Source of the DNA: Armigeres subalbatus
Lineage: Eukaryota; Arthropoda; Insecta; Diptera; Culicidae
Length of the DNA: 64,000 nucleotides
Assembly (NCBI RefSeq): GCF_024139115.2
Contig: NC_085140.1
Span: forward strand, 316,513,259-316,577,258
Direction of reading: 5' to 3'
Shown here piece by piece: positions 53,640 to 64,000 of this stretch. Within the stretch, counting starts at the first letter, position 1. Each line of letters begins with the position of its first letter. Under the pieces are notes generated by a model that worked only from the letters and a program-made list of their open reading frames with translations, searched no databases and had not been told where the DNA came from. Made by a program: the position numbers and the translations under genes.

Positions 53640-54183
53640 ATTATTATTCAGACTAAGGCCGAAGTGGCCTGTGCGGTATATAAGAGTCTTCTCCATTCGG
53701 CTCGGTCCATGGCTACACGTCGCCAACCACGCAGTCTACGGAGGGTCCGCAGGTCATCTTCCACCTGATCGATCCACCTTGCCCGCTGCGCACCTCGCCT
53801 TTTGTGCCCGTCGGATCGTTGTCGAGAACCATTTTCACCGGGTTACTGTCCGACATTCTGGCTACGTGCCCGGCCCATCGCAGTCGTCCGATTTTCGCGG
53901 TGTGAACGATGGATGGTTCTCCCAACAGCTGATGCAATTCGTGGTTCATTCGCCTCCTCCACGTACCGTCCGCCATCTGCACCCCACCATAGATGGTACG
54001 CAGCACTTTCCTTTCGAAAACTCCCAGTGCGCGTTGGTCCTCCACGAGCATCGTCCTGGTCTCGTGTCCGTAGAGGACTACCGGTCTAATTAGCGTTTTG
54101 TAGATTGTCAGTTTGGTACGGCGGCGAACTCTATTCGATCGGAGCATCTTGCTGAGTTTAAAATACGTACGATTTCCAGCCAC
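53640..54183 (-). pseudogene. LINE C-terminal domain
   Basis: Reads AGNRTYFKLSKMLRS, then KTLIRPVVLYGHETRTM, LGVFERKVLRTIYGG and RLRWAGHVARMSDSN. Near 53770 a one-base shift truncates the frame; the other frame gives the natural end, LRTLRRLRGWRRVAMDRAEW to a stop near 53651, just before the (TAA)n tail. Confidence 0.8.
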
Positions 54184-54217
54184 TATGCGTCGGCTCTGCT
54201 GGTATCATTTTCAGCAG

Positions 54218-54975
54218 TCACCAGTTCACAAATTCTTCTACCACCTCGATTTCGTCACCAACGATGCAAACTCGCGGTGGGTGGCTCACATTGTCTTCTC
54301 TTGAACCTCTTCCTATCATGTACTTCGTCTTCGACGTGTTGATGACTAGTCCGATCCGCTTAGCTTCCCTCTTCAGTCTGATGTAGGCTTCCTCCATCTT
54401 CTCAAAGTTACGTGCCATAATATCTATGTCGTCGGCGAAACCAAATAGCTGGACGGACTTATTGAAAATTGTACCACTCGTGTTAATCCCTGCTCTTCGT
54501 ATTACCCCTTCCAAAGCGATGTTGAATAGCAAACACGAAAGACCATCACCTTGCCGTAACCCTCTGCGGGCTTCGAAGGGACTCGAGAATGCCCCTGAAA
54601 CTCGAACTACGCACATCACCCGATCCATCGTCGCTTTGATCAACCGTGTCAGTTTATCCGGAAAACCGTGTTCGTGCATTAGCTGCCATAGCTGGTCCCG
54701 ATCGATTGTATCATATGCGGCTTTGAAGTCGATGAATAGATGATGTGTGGGCACGTTGTATTCGCGGCATTTCTGCAGTACTTGGCGAATGGCGAACACC
54801 TGGTCCGTGGTGGAGCGTTCGCCCATAAAACCCGCCTGGTACTGCCCCACGAACTCCCTTGCAGTTGGTGCTAGTCGACGGCATAAAATTTGGGAGAGTA
54901 CCTTGTAGGCGGCGTTCAGCAATGTGATTGCGCGGTAGTTGCTACAATCCAGCTTATCGCCCTTTTGTAGATGGG
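54218..54975 (-). pseudogene. LINE RT palm, catalytic core
   Basis: Contains KGDKLDCSNYRAIT, YQAGFMGERSTTDQVFAIRQ, HLFIDFKAAYDTIDRDQ (motif A), ARRGLRQGDGLSCLLFN (motif B), FGFADDIDIMARN (motif C, intact FADD) and INTSKTKYM. It ends at EVVEEFVNW followed by a stop, where the related LINE relic at 48.8 kb continues FIYLGTLVTCDND; a deletion of about 30 codons is inferred here. Confidence 0.88.
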
Positions 54976-55341
54976 ACACACGACACCTTCCATCCACTCC
55001 TGCGGCAAAACTTCCTCCTCCCAAATCTTGGTAATGACCCAGTGCAGCGCTCTAGCCAGTGCCTCACCACCGTGTTTAAAAAGCTCTCCTGGTAGTTGGT
55101 CAACCCCAGGGGCTTTGTTGTTCTTCAGCCGGCCAATCTCCTCCTGGATTTCCTGGAGATCCGGAGCCGGTAGAATTATGTCCTGCGCGCGTTCTCCCAG
55201 GTCCATCACCATACCGCCATCTTCGTCTGCCACATCGCCATTCAGGTGTTCTTCGTAGTGCTGCCGCCACCTTTGGATCACCTCACGCTCGTTCGTAAGA
55301 AGGTTCCCGTTTATGTCCTTACACATATCAGGCTGTGGCAC
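54916..55341 (-). pseudogene. LINE RT, N-terminal part
   Basis: Reads NGNLLTNEREVIQRWRQHY, then LKNNKAPGVDQLPGELFKHG (RT block 1), LPQEWMEGVVCPIYK, where a one-base deletion in the following AAAGGGCGAT turns KGDKLDCSNYRAIT off frame near 54970. The correct continuation is in the overlapping frame 55024-54218. Confidence 0.85.
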
Positions 55342-55361
55342 GTGGCCCTTACGTGAACGGT

Positions 55362-56669
55362 TTAACTTCTCATAGAACTTTCGTGTGTTATTAGCGCGGT
55401 ACAGTTGCTCCGTTTCTTCACGGTCTCGATCTTCCTGCTGGCGCTTTTCCTCCGGAAAATCGAGTTTTGTCTGTTCCGCGCCTGTTTATATCGTGCCTCG
55501 TTCGCCCTCGTGCGGTGTTGCAGCAATCTCGCCCATGCTGCATTCTTCTCTTCCACTAACTGCTCACATTCGCCGTCATACCAGTCGTTTCTCTGATCCG
55601 GGGGCACCGTGCCAAGTGCAGCGGTTGCGGTGCTACCAATGGCGGATCGAATATCTCTCCAGCCATCTTCAAGAGACGCTGCGCCTAGCTGCTCTTCCGT
55701 TGGAAGTGCCACTTCCAGCTGCTGCGCGTATTCCTGGGCTAGTCTACCATCTTGTAGCCGCCCAATGTTAAGCCGCGGCGTCCGACTTCGACGCGTGTTG
55801 TACACCGTCGAGAGTTTTGAGCGCAGGCATACTGCAACGAGGTAGTGGTCGGATTCAATATTCGCACTGCGGTAAGTGCGGACGTTCGTGATGTCGGAGA
55901 AGAATTTACCGTCAATTAGAACGTGGTCGATTTGGTTTTCCGTTTCTTGGTTAGGTGATCTCCATGTGGCCTTGTGGATATTTTTGCGGGGAAAGAAGGT
56001 GCTTCGGACTACCATTCCGCGGGAGGCTGCGAAGTTTATGCATCGTTGGCCGTTGTCATTCGATACGGTGTGCAGACTATCCGGTCCGATTACCGGTCTA
56101 TACATTTCCTCCCTTCCTACCTGTGCGTTCATGTCACCGATGACGATTTTAACGTCCCGCAGTGGGCATCCATCGTATGTCTGCTCCAGCTGTGCGTAGA
56201 ACGCTTCTTTCTCGTCGTCGGGTCTCCCTTCGTGTGGGCAGTGCACGTTGATGATGCTATAGTTGAAGAAACGGCCTTTAATCCTCAGCTTGCACATCCT
56301 TGCGTTGATTGGCTGCCACCCAATCACGCGTTGGCGCATCTTACCCAGCACTATGAAGCCGGTTCCCAGCTCGTTGGTGGTGCCACAGCTTTGGTAGAAG
56401 GTAGCCGCTCGATGCCCGCTTTTCCACACTTTCTGTCCTGTCCAGCAAATCTCCTGCAGCGCCACGACGTCGAAGTTGCGGGGATGTAATTCATCGTAGA
56501 TCATCCTGTCGCAACCTGCGAAACCTAGCGACTTGCAATTCCATGTTCCAAGCTTCCAATCGTGATCCTGTATTCGTCGCCTAGGTCTTTGCCGATTATA
56601 TCGAGTCGCATTATCTCTTATATTGTTCGTAATGATTGGTTTTCTAGGCGGCTTATTGGGCCAGCGCAA
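55362..56669 (-). pseudogene. LINE APE endonuclease domain and linker
   Basis: A 435-codon frame. APE blocks: DHDWKLGTWNCKSL (about residues 39-52), NFDVVALQEICW, FIVLGKMRQRVIGW, SIINVHCPH, IVIGDMNAQVG (catalytic Asn block), HKATWRSP, NQIDHVLIDG and SDHYLVAV (catalytic SDH near 275). A basic linker follows, and the frame is lost near 55360 just before the RT. It would nick target DNA for reverse transcription. The N-terminus has no gag-like ORF in front. Confidence 0.85.
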
Positions 56670-56929
56670 ACCTCCTGTCTCGTCGGAGGGCCGTCGTGTC
56701 AGGGCTGTTTAGCGTCCCACCTAACACCAGGACTTGGGCTTGTGCGCTTTGAGCGGCACACGGTCGCTTTGGTGGGGCCTACTTGCGGATACATGCAGCT
56801 TTTTATAGAGGTTTAACAGGGCCCACTGTCAAACCCCACCACATCCTAGGCAAGCCCCACAACTCGCAGATGGCCTGGGGAGGGATCGTCAAGCCCTTGG
56901 ACATAGTCCCTGCTGCCCGCGTCAACATA

Positions 56930-57935
56930 CACAATGCTAATTATGTTTTTTTTTCTGCACATAGTAAGCACTATCAGTGACAGTCGAATGAATGAATTGG
57001 TGGAGTAGTCGTCTGATTATGTCATTCAATGTTTTGAATATTCATGCGATATTTGTCAAAATTGTCGAAGTTGCCGTATGAAGATGAATATTTTAGGCTC
57101 TGATTGGAAGAGTTTGAAAGCGCGTCGTATAGTCGATGCCACTCGGTAACCAGACTATTAGACGATGGAAACAATATTGGTTGAGGCGGAGTTCATCGTC
57201 AACTCTAGGCCTCTACATTCTATTAGATTCGGCGGATAAGGAGTCGTTTACTTCCAACACCTACCTGCTAGCTAACTCTAGTGGCCTGAAGATTCTGCCT
57301 TCAGAATTGGCGTTGCAATAAGGACTTGTACGAAGCAGCTGAAAGCTGTAACAAAAAATCTGCGATTGGTTTTTGTATTTATATTTCCATGAATTCTGTA
57401 ATGACTTCCGTTATTCGTTTTTCATGACATCGCCTTAGTACTGGCAAGCAACTAGCAAGGGAGGGGCCGAAAGCAGCGATTCACAGGTCCAACCTAGGGA
57501 CTTTCCACAAGTAAATAATACCTCACAGAATAATTTACAAAGTAACTAAGAACAAAACCCAATCGATAGACAAACTTTGGCCGGGTGGTCAACTATTGAT
57601 TTTCGAATATCCATGAACCCAATGGTTTGGACGCGCTATTTTTCTGAGGTAAATTGCTGCAGCCAGATAGAAAAATCGAAACTTTGAGTCTAACATCGAT
57701 CAATAAAAACCAATAGGAAAGGGAAACAGAGTGAAGGATTACGAAACACTTTTCGGATCGGAGGATTTCCGCAATAAGTACTGATCAGTGAAACGTCAGT
57801 TAAGGGATGACAATATTCAGATCGCAGTCAAATAAATGAAAAAACAGAACGTGTCACTCTGAGAGTATCGTCAGCCAAGGCATCTTGAATACTCGTCAGA
57901 ATTCGTCCGCAGTGAAGTTCAATGGCACCCTATAG
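56930..57935. other. 1 kb without a recognised gene
   Basis: AT-rich unique sequence between two LINE relics; no motif or repeat supported. Confidence 0.4.
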
Positions 57936-58990
57936 TGCTCCGAGATTCCCTCTTCCGTGTTGTGCCCTCTTTTGAAGCGTCATGTAACGAAGCAATTTAT
58001 GTTGACTGTGCAGCTTCTCATCGGCATCATCGAAGCCCAGTACGAGGCCTTTTCGTGTAGAGTGCTGCACAATGGGTTCCTGTCTGACCCTATCCGGGTC
58101 GTAGCTGGTGTGAGGCAAGGATGTATTCTATCACCGTTACTGTTCATCATCCTAATCGACGAGATTCTGGTAGATGCGATTGACCGTGAACCAAACCGCG
58201 GGCTGTTATGGCAGCCTATAACCATGGAGCACCTATACGACTTCGAATTGGCTGATGCCGTGGCACCTCTTCGGCAGGTTTAGTCATCAACGTCAACAAA
58301 ACCAAATCGTTGGATGTAAACACGGTGACTCCTTCCAGTTTCACAGTAGCCGGGCAACCAGTGGAGAATGTTGAAAGCTTCCAATATCTTGTTAGCCAAA
58401 TAGCGTCAGACGGCGGTACCAAGATCGACATAGGCGCACGGATCAAAAAAGCAAGGGCTGTCCTTGCGAGTTTACGAAATATCTGGAAAAACAGGCAGAT
58501 AAGTGAACGCACCAAAATACGAATTTTCAACTCTAACGTGAAATCTGTGCTGTTATACGCTAGCGAAACATGGTGTGTGGAGAACACTCAACGGCTGCAG
58601 GTGTTCATTAACAGATGCCTGCGGTATATAATTCGGGCCTGGTGGCCTCACAACTGGATCTCAAACAACGAGCTCCATCGTCGTTGTCACCAGAGGCCGA
58701 TAGCAACAGAAATCTGGGATCGGAAGTGGGGCTGGGTCGGTCACACTCTACATAGGGGCGGAAACGAAATCTGTAAACAACCATTAGACTGGAACCCAGC
58801 GGGACATCGCAGCAGAGGCAAACCCAAACCCATGGCGGCGAAGCCTCAATAAAGAAATAAAAGAAGTCGACCGAAATCTAACCTGGCAACAGGTTAAAGC
58901 GAAAGCCGGGCAACTTTTAGGATGGAGATCTTTCAAGTCGGCCCTTTGCACCACCGGAGGTGTAAATAAAGGGTCCATAAGTAAGTAAGT
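57936..58990 (+). pseudogene. second-clade LINE, RT end and C-terminal domain
   Basis: 57957-58283 carries RT motif B (AGVRQGCILSPLLF) and a damaged motif C (FELADAVA in place of an LADDVA-type box). A deletion follows, then AGLVINVNKTKSLDVN and 58310-58852: KARAVLASLRNIWK, NVKSVLLYASETWCVENTQR, FINRCLRYIIRAWWP, RKWGWVGHTLHRG and LDWNPAGHRSRGKPK. A frameshift at about 58835 moves the end (SLNKEIKEVDRNLTWQQVK) to another frame. A (TAAG)n tail lies at 58976-58988. The C-terminal blocks differ from the other LINEs here, so this is a separate clade. Confidence 0.8.
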
Positions 58991-59446
58991 GTGCAGCAGC
59001 GATAAAGAAATGAGAAAACATCCGTAGGAAGGAAAAACGGAAGCTATGCAGAAGTACTGGTTGAAGACTGGGGAGAGTATGTCGACAGGTTGCGGATGTG
59101 CTACACAAGTCAGGTTTAGTCCGTACAGCATTCGTCTGTCTATCAACGCTTAATAAGGTTTCAATCCTCGAACTGCAGCCAGATTTGACCACTCTGCAAT
59201 GTGGACGACAGTTCCCAGTCGATAGAGACTCCAAGGACCTGGACAAATTTCCGGTTTGGGATCGGCTGCCGATTAATATTGAGCCTAGGGCCGGATAGAC
59301 GGTACCACCTGTTACACACATACCCGCGGATACTTTTTACGGCCGATATGTTGAAGCTGACAGACGAGGCCCTTCGATGAACTGTACTAATCGCTGCTTA
59401 GGTTCGAATACGCGTGTGTGCCGAAAAGTCTCCGACAACCACAAGA
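58991..59446. other. no feature recognised
   Basis: Between the LINE tail and the hAT-like end; nothing could be supported. Confidence 0.35.
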
Positions 59447-60050
59447 CAGGCCTGGTAGCAGGTCACTTTTAGTGACTTGGTCACTTTTTTCGGGTCGGTC
59501 ACTAAAAAGTCTCTTTTTTCGAGCTCAAGTCACTAAAGTCACTTTTTCTCGTAAAAAGTCACTATTTTCAACTATTTTGATCAAAATCCAGGGATTCGTT
59601 ATGGACATCGTTGTAGAATAAAAAAAACATTTTTTTTTAAATTATGAAGCTTTAAATATGTACCAAAACCCGTTGGCAAATCCGGGAGAAAAAGCCTTGT
59701 TGATCTAAAAGTTGCTATCAACGTCTTCGCTGCTTGATAGTTCAACTAAAACTTTTTAGCTTCAAAAATAGTGATTAATTGGAGACGTTGTATGTCACTA
59801 TTCATGATTTAGTATGTTGTGACTGTTTGACATGAAAGATGGGCTTAACTTTCTTAGCGACATGAATACTTGAGAATATTTCAAAATATATTCTGATGAA
59901 AACTTGGACATTAAAAATTCTATAAACTTTGCAGATCCCAATAAGAAGATTCGTATTTTTTTTTTGTGATTTCGACTCACCAATACATTTGTGATTTTGT
60001 ATTTCAAAGAAACTTTCGTTTAAGGTATTTTGGAACTCAAAACGAATCTA

Positions 60051-60505
60051 GGCTCCGTCAGACGTTGCAAGCAAATCACTCGTGCGAGCGAATGATTTCT
60101 GAGAGCACTCGCAATTGCAGTCACACGTAGCAGTTTTTTACTTTAAGCAAATGTCAGATTTACTCTCATGCAAATATAAACAAAAACGAAAAACTTGTTT
60201 TTCGGCCACAAAATCTAATTTCATTCCTATTTTTGCAGTGCAACATTGCTACCTGAAAAAGTTTTCACTTTTGCCAGCGAAAAATTTGCTAGTGCTGCAC
60301 TAGCAAGCGCAATGTCGTCTCTGCGAGTTGAAAATTTTTAACGCTTAGCAGTCACACATTGCAAGCGAGCGTTTGCTTACGAGTTGTAATTTGTTTGCAT
60401 GTAATCACTTTCAGTGTAGTCAGACAGGCAAATTTTTGACAGTTGTCACTTTCTGCGAGCAAAATGCTCGTTGCTAGTGATTTGCTTGCAACGTCTGAGG
60501 GCACC
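60051..60505. mobile_element. 455-bp MITE with ~30-bp TIRs
   Basis: TCAGACGTTGCAAGCAAATC at 60058 is mirrored by GATTTGCTTGCAACGTCTGA at 60479-60498. The inverted similarity extends outwards a few bases (GGCTCCG / GGGCACC) and inwards. The interior is rich in GCGAG/CTCGC words (CACTCGTGCGAGCGAATG, TTGCAAGCGAGCG). No TSD defined. Confidence 0.7.
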
Positions 60506-60796
60506 TTGCCTCTGGCAATTACTATGCCAATATTATGGTTGTTATGGAATCCTTAAAGCCTGATGAGGTAACGATTTATAACTTGAATTTAAATGATGTG
60601 ATGATGAAATGCTTTTGAATGTGTGTGAACTTTGACATCAAAATACACACCTTGGCAACCCCTCGAACTCGCTAGAGTTAAATGAAATTATAAATGATGA
60701 AGCTTGTGGCCTGATTAGGCTATCAAGGTTTAATATAGTAGAATTTGATTATCTTACAAAACTTTTGGGATCTATAAAGACATTTTATGGTTAGTA

Positions 60797-61498
60797 GGGT
60801 GGCTCAAAAACACTTTTTCAATTTTTTTGATGGGCCGCCCTCTTATTCGGTTCTTTTTGATACCCTAATGCTCTGGACAAAATTTCAGCGAAATCGGTCA
60901 ACGTTTGGGCGGTGCTAAACTCGTTCGAAGTTTATATGCAAAAATGTATGCAGAAACATCCAAAAACAGTGATTTGTAGTTGGACGGCACAATTTACGAT
61001 CAAGAACAATGATACTCATTCAGTTCTTGTAGAATTAAATACAGAATGTTATGCTGAAAACTGCGAGAAGATTAGAGTTTATTACGCAAAGATATTAGCA
61101 TTTTACTGGAGTGATGAAGGGGTGAATTTATTTCTTTTCAAAGGTAAAAGAAACGAAATTTGCTCAAACCCCACTTCAGAGAAATGCTAATAACTTATCC
61201 GAGCAAACTCTAATCTTCTCGCGGTTTTCTGCATAACATTCTGAATTAAATTCTTCAATATCTGAATGAGTATCATAGTTCTTCATCGTAAGTTTTGCCG
61301 TCCAACTGCAATTTGATGTTTTTGGATGTTTCTGCATACATTTTTGCATATGAACTTCCAACGAGTTTAGCACCGCCCAAACGTTGACCGATTTGGCTGA
61401 AATTTTGTCCAGAGTATCAGGGCATCAAATAGAACCGAATAAGAGGGCGGCCCAAAAATTAAAAAAGTTTTTCCCACACTAATTTGAGCCACCCTATA
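60797..61498. mobile_element. 702-bp fold-back element with >300-bp arms and 8-bp flanking repeat
   Basis: Begins GGGTGGCTCAAAAACACTTT and ends AATTTGAGCCACCCTATA. Left arm 60797 to about 61115 is mirrored by about 61178-61498, with shared blocks such as GGGCGGTGCTAAACTCGTT, AAAAATGTATGCAGAAACAT and TCTCGCGG/CTGCGAGA. The middle of about 60 bp is not mirrored. GGTTAGTA occurs at 60789-60796 and 61499-61506. Open frames in each arm (up to 92 codons) are the same sequence read on opposite strands and not recognised. Confidence 0.8.
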
Positions 61499-61894
61499 GG
61501 TTAGTATCCTTAAATCGTATTTCCAGTCATTCGCGAATTCAGTTTTATTTAGTGTAGACGCATTTTAGTAAAGTGTTCGCTAATTGGGGTGAAACCAAAC
61601 TGAACAGAAGCCAATCGTAAAACAATGATGACAAAATTGTCAAATCGCTTGTGGTGGGATCGATACATGTTGGTAGTTTGTTCAATGTAGAAAGTAATTA
61701 ACATTGACGCAAACTGAGGGATGTAGGTTTGAATCCCATTGAATAAAAGGGGAACGACGGTTTCGTGCAATACTAGCACAGCCAAAAGAAATCGATTATG
61801 ACAATTTGATGTTGCCTAGTTAGACCCTATTAAAAATTAGATAGGCCATTGCTTTCCAAAGTTAATGACAAATTTTAACTTAAATCGAGATCGC

Positions 61895-62060
61895 TGGTAT
61901 TCAAATGTCATTCAAATAAATGCAAATAAACGTGAATTGATAGAAATAATGGAATCTATTTCCCTGAAGTGCTATTTAGACTTCTCTTATGTGTTTTCTT
62001 ATAACATCTTATAATGCGCGAGAAAGGCATCAACATCGCTAGGTGGATTAATCTGTTCTA
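61895..62060 (-). repeat. dispersed repeat, copy B
   Basis: Inverse of 13765-13920: GCGAGAAAGGCATCAACATC, then GCTAGGTGGATTAATCTG near 62036-62057. The similarity covers about 160 bp. It lies immediately left of the SINE insertion at 62108. Confidence 0.55.
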
Positions 62061-62107
62061 CTCAAGTGTTTGGTGTTTCTCGTTTAAAAAAAATCGCTAA
62101 CTAATGT

Positions 62108-62739
62108 GAAGCGGACTTGGTAGTCATATGGCTACTGCTTCTGCCTCATACGCAGGAGGTCGTGGGTTCAATCCCAGGGTCCGTTCCATTCTCCTACTTT
62201 GTATCTTTCTCTTTATTTCTCATGTTCTAGCAATCGCTAGAACTGGAAATGGACTTCCATACCGTTTCCATTACTATTCCTATACCTTCAACTTGAGTAT
62301 TCTAACAGTAATCTGCTAGAATTGGAAATGAACTATAGAGCTCGTTTCCTACATCCAATTAGAAATTCCATGAGTTACCTTCTCCTATCAATCACATTGG
62401 CAGCTCGTTAACCAAGACCGACCTCTGCCTCTCCAACCTAACCCAGAAATTCCAATAAATTCCGCATGAACTCGTGGCAAGTGCAGAGGTATATTCGGCT
62501 TGCAGTGGGCGAGTGATTGCATCATCATTTCCTCCCCCTTCCCTACATTGACTTGCATTCTGACGTGGCAGGCGCCAGTATGACCTAACAAATGAGATCA
62601 CCAGTACTTGTATATGGAAGATGTGTGCTAGTCCCAAGCAAACATCTGTTGGTTCCCTGTGCAAGAACAGCTGATCTGGTCATAATGGAGTAGCAACTAC
62701 GAGCAGTCAATCAAGCTCAAGCTCAAGCTCAAGCTAAAC
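62108..62739 (+). mobile_element. 632-bp tRNA-headed SINE with (AAGCTC)n tail and 17-bp TSD
   Basis: AAATCGCTAACTAATGT flanks both sides (62091-62107 and 62740-62756), fixing the limits. The head GCGGACTTGGTAGTCATATG has an A-box-like TGGTAGTCATATGG and a B box GGTTCAATCCC at 62165-62175; CGGAC and GTCCG can pair as an acceptor stem. The body includes two GCTAGAANTGGAAATG repeats. The 3' ~100 bp (62643 onward, CATCTGTTGGTTCCCTGTGC) match the end of the LINE-like insertion at 42167-44304, and the tail is a hexamer repeat as there. A truncated copy lies at 34921-35193. Confidence 0.85.
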
Positions 62740-63054
62740 AAATCGCTAACTAATGTAGAATTTAATCTGCGTAAATAAACAACACTGACCAAAATTTTAG
62801 AAAACATTGAAGCTTGCGATAAAAACTGACTTAAAAGCTTTTTTTTCAAAAGGTATTAATTTACAGAATTACAAATTCTTATAAAGAGGGCTGAACTTCT
62901 TAAAAGCTTTTGTCACTTTTTCTTGAACTAAAAGTCACTTTTTGGTCACTTTTTCTGCGAATTAAAGTCACTATTTGGTCTCTTTTTCCATCAGCGTTGG
63001 TCACTAAAGTCACTATTTTGAGCGGCATTGATCGCTACCAGCCCTGCAAGCAGT

Positions 63055-64000
63055 ATTGTCGTCCCCGTAGACGAAGATGTAGATATTCTTGGACAGTCCA
63101 TTGAAAACCTCGATCATGGCATCCCTATGTGTCTCTCCAGTCTCTTCTGGTTAGCTCCTGGGGGCGAAGTTGGCGAAAAAAACCCCGGAAGGACCGGCGG
63201 GAGAGGATGTTGTAAACAAAATCTAGGATGTTTCCAGTCTACCAGCTGATTAAGTATTAGTGGCTTCAAAGTGCGATTAAGCACAATGAATCCAATTGTT
63301 CGTTGCATTATTCGGACTTCTTAAATAAGCATGAGATTTAAAAATTGAAAACTTGAGATGGGTCAACATTGATTAGCTAGCTAAGAGAGAACATTGACTA
63401 TGGTAGTAGGTAGAAGTAAAGCAAAATTTATTCATGCAAAGACGCAAAAAAGAACGTAAACTAAACGTAAATAAATGGCATACTATTCAGAGTTACTAAA
63501 TTTCTTAAATACACTTAAGTTATTTAAAGCACTAATAACGAAATTAAGTGCCAGGTGTGCACGTAATGATAGATATTGTGAAATAAGTTCGATTCAAATC
63601 TTCGCTGAAGTAATAAGTGAAGAGCTTCAAATCTTGTTCAACACTACGTTTTTGGATGTAGTTCATGTCGTGTAGTACAATTAAAAGTTCAATGTTGATT
63701 ACAAATTTTACCAGAAATGGCGAGATGAAAAAGTAGTTACAATAAATACAAATAAATCCATATTTTTAGCTTGAAGCCACCAATCACAAAAAAATTTTTG
63801 CTTGAAGTTTTTGGAGAAATTATCCGTACAATATGTAACGTCCATCAATCTCATGAATCTGTATGGAAATTTCTAATTAACTCCATTGAGATATATTTAA
63901 AAGAAATCAATTTTTGACAAGTCTTAAAGACAACACGTGTTAAGTGCTTTACAACCATCGCAACAAAGACAGTCGTCATACCTGCCATGTAAGTCCCCTA
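63055..64000. other. no feature recognised
   Basis: AT-rich sequence to the window edge. Open frames up to 73 codons with no motif. CGTGTAGTACA near 63670 and similar words are not repeated elsewhere in the window. Confidence 0.4.

Larger units (their letters stand above)
53633..56922 (-). mobile_element. near-complete APE-type LINE, minus strand
   Basis: Runs from a 5' region near 56922 to a (TAA)n tail read as TTATTATTATTATTC at 53634-53648 on the plus strand. It carries APE endonuclease, RT and a C-terminal domain in order, with about four frame breaks. CAACATA occurs at 53626-53632 and 56923-56929 as a candidate 7-bp TSD. Same clade as the LINE at 27205-29481. Confidence 0.85.
59447..63046. 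mobile_element. hAT-like ends 3.6 kb apart with GTCACT subterminal repeats
   Basis: CAGGCCTGGTAGC at 59447-59459 and its inverse GCTACCAGCCCTG at 63034-63046 differ at one base. Next to each end the word GTCACT/AGTGAC and GTCACTTTTT recurs many times (59458-59570 and 62910-63015), as hAT subterminal transposase-binding repeats do. I could not find matching 8-bp TSDs (CCACAAGA left, CAAGCAGT right), so these may be ends of two different copies. There is no transposase; the space between is filled with other elements. Confidence 0.5.

Noticed and set aside
55974..56489. 171-codon plus-strand frame
   Set aside because: Antisense shadow of the APE endonuclease on the minus strand.
871..62200. 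Genuine tRNA genes at the B boxes near 925, 3290, 10240, 26150 and 62170
   Set aside because: Each is followed by a SINE body rather than a completed acceptor stem, and most have TSDs or simple tails.

Overview
This window is eukaryotic and almost entirely non-genic. It reads as a transposon-dense, satellite-rich intergenic stretch of a culicine mosquito, most likely Aedes. That assignment is an inference: it rests mainly on a tRNA-derived SINE at 26079-26389 that I recognise from memory as the Aedes Feilai family, plus a Penelope-like element, APE-type LINE relics, many MITEs and heavy AT bias. I could not support a single intact host protein-coding gene. Nearly all long open frames lie inside tandem repeats or decayed retroelements.

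Layout, left to right. 0.6-6.7 kb: degenerate 22-24 bp GGAATTCC-type minisatellite broken by two SINEs, a 48-bp-TIR element, two copies of a ~100-bp MITE and a probable solo LTR. 6.7-7.7 kb: a fold-back element abutting a 10-bp satellite. 7.88-10.58 kb: a modular TIR element with a perfect 8-bp target-site duplication (TSD), itself hit by two MITEs and a SINE. 10.6-14.9 kb: mostly unique sequence with small palindromes. 15.0-18.55 kb: a 23-bp satellite split by a 740-bp insertion. 19.47-22.87 kb: a Penelope-like element arranged as a 1.44-kb-arm palindrome with a 15-bp TSD and a hammerhead-like core in each arm. 22.9-27.2 kb: unannotated, with one SINE. 27.2-29.5 kb: LINE copy with a core deletion. 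30.3-32.9 kb: nested TA-flanked TIR elements. 33.5-35.2 kb: LINE relic and a 5'-truncated SINE. 36.3 kb: MITE. 38.8-46.6 kb: higher-order minisatellite split by a 2.1-kb LINE-like insertion. 48.4-50.7 kb: LINE fragment and two MITE copies. 51.0-51.7 kb: 109-bp satellite. 52.0-53.5 kb: two damaged SINEs. 53.6-56.9 kb: a near-complete but frameshifted LINE. 57.9-59.0 kb: LINE 3' relic. 59.4-63.05 kb: hAT-like ends enclosing a MITE, a long fold-back element and a 632-bp SINE.

How parts relate: several insertions can be read as a relative chronology because they carry TSDs or interrupt recognisable arrays. The most informative relationships are the SINE at 62108-62739 sharing its 3' end and hexamer-tail style with the LINE-like insertion at 42167-44304 (a probable parasite-host tail pair), the Penelope palindrome whose arms share one frameshift, and the satellites that were split by single datable insertions. 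Coordinates of TSDs and TIRs were read base by base; copy numbers and identities between repeats are estimates by eye.
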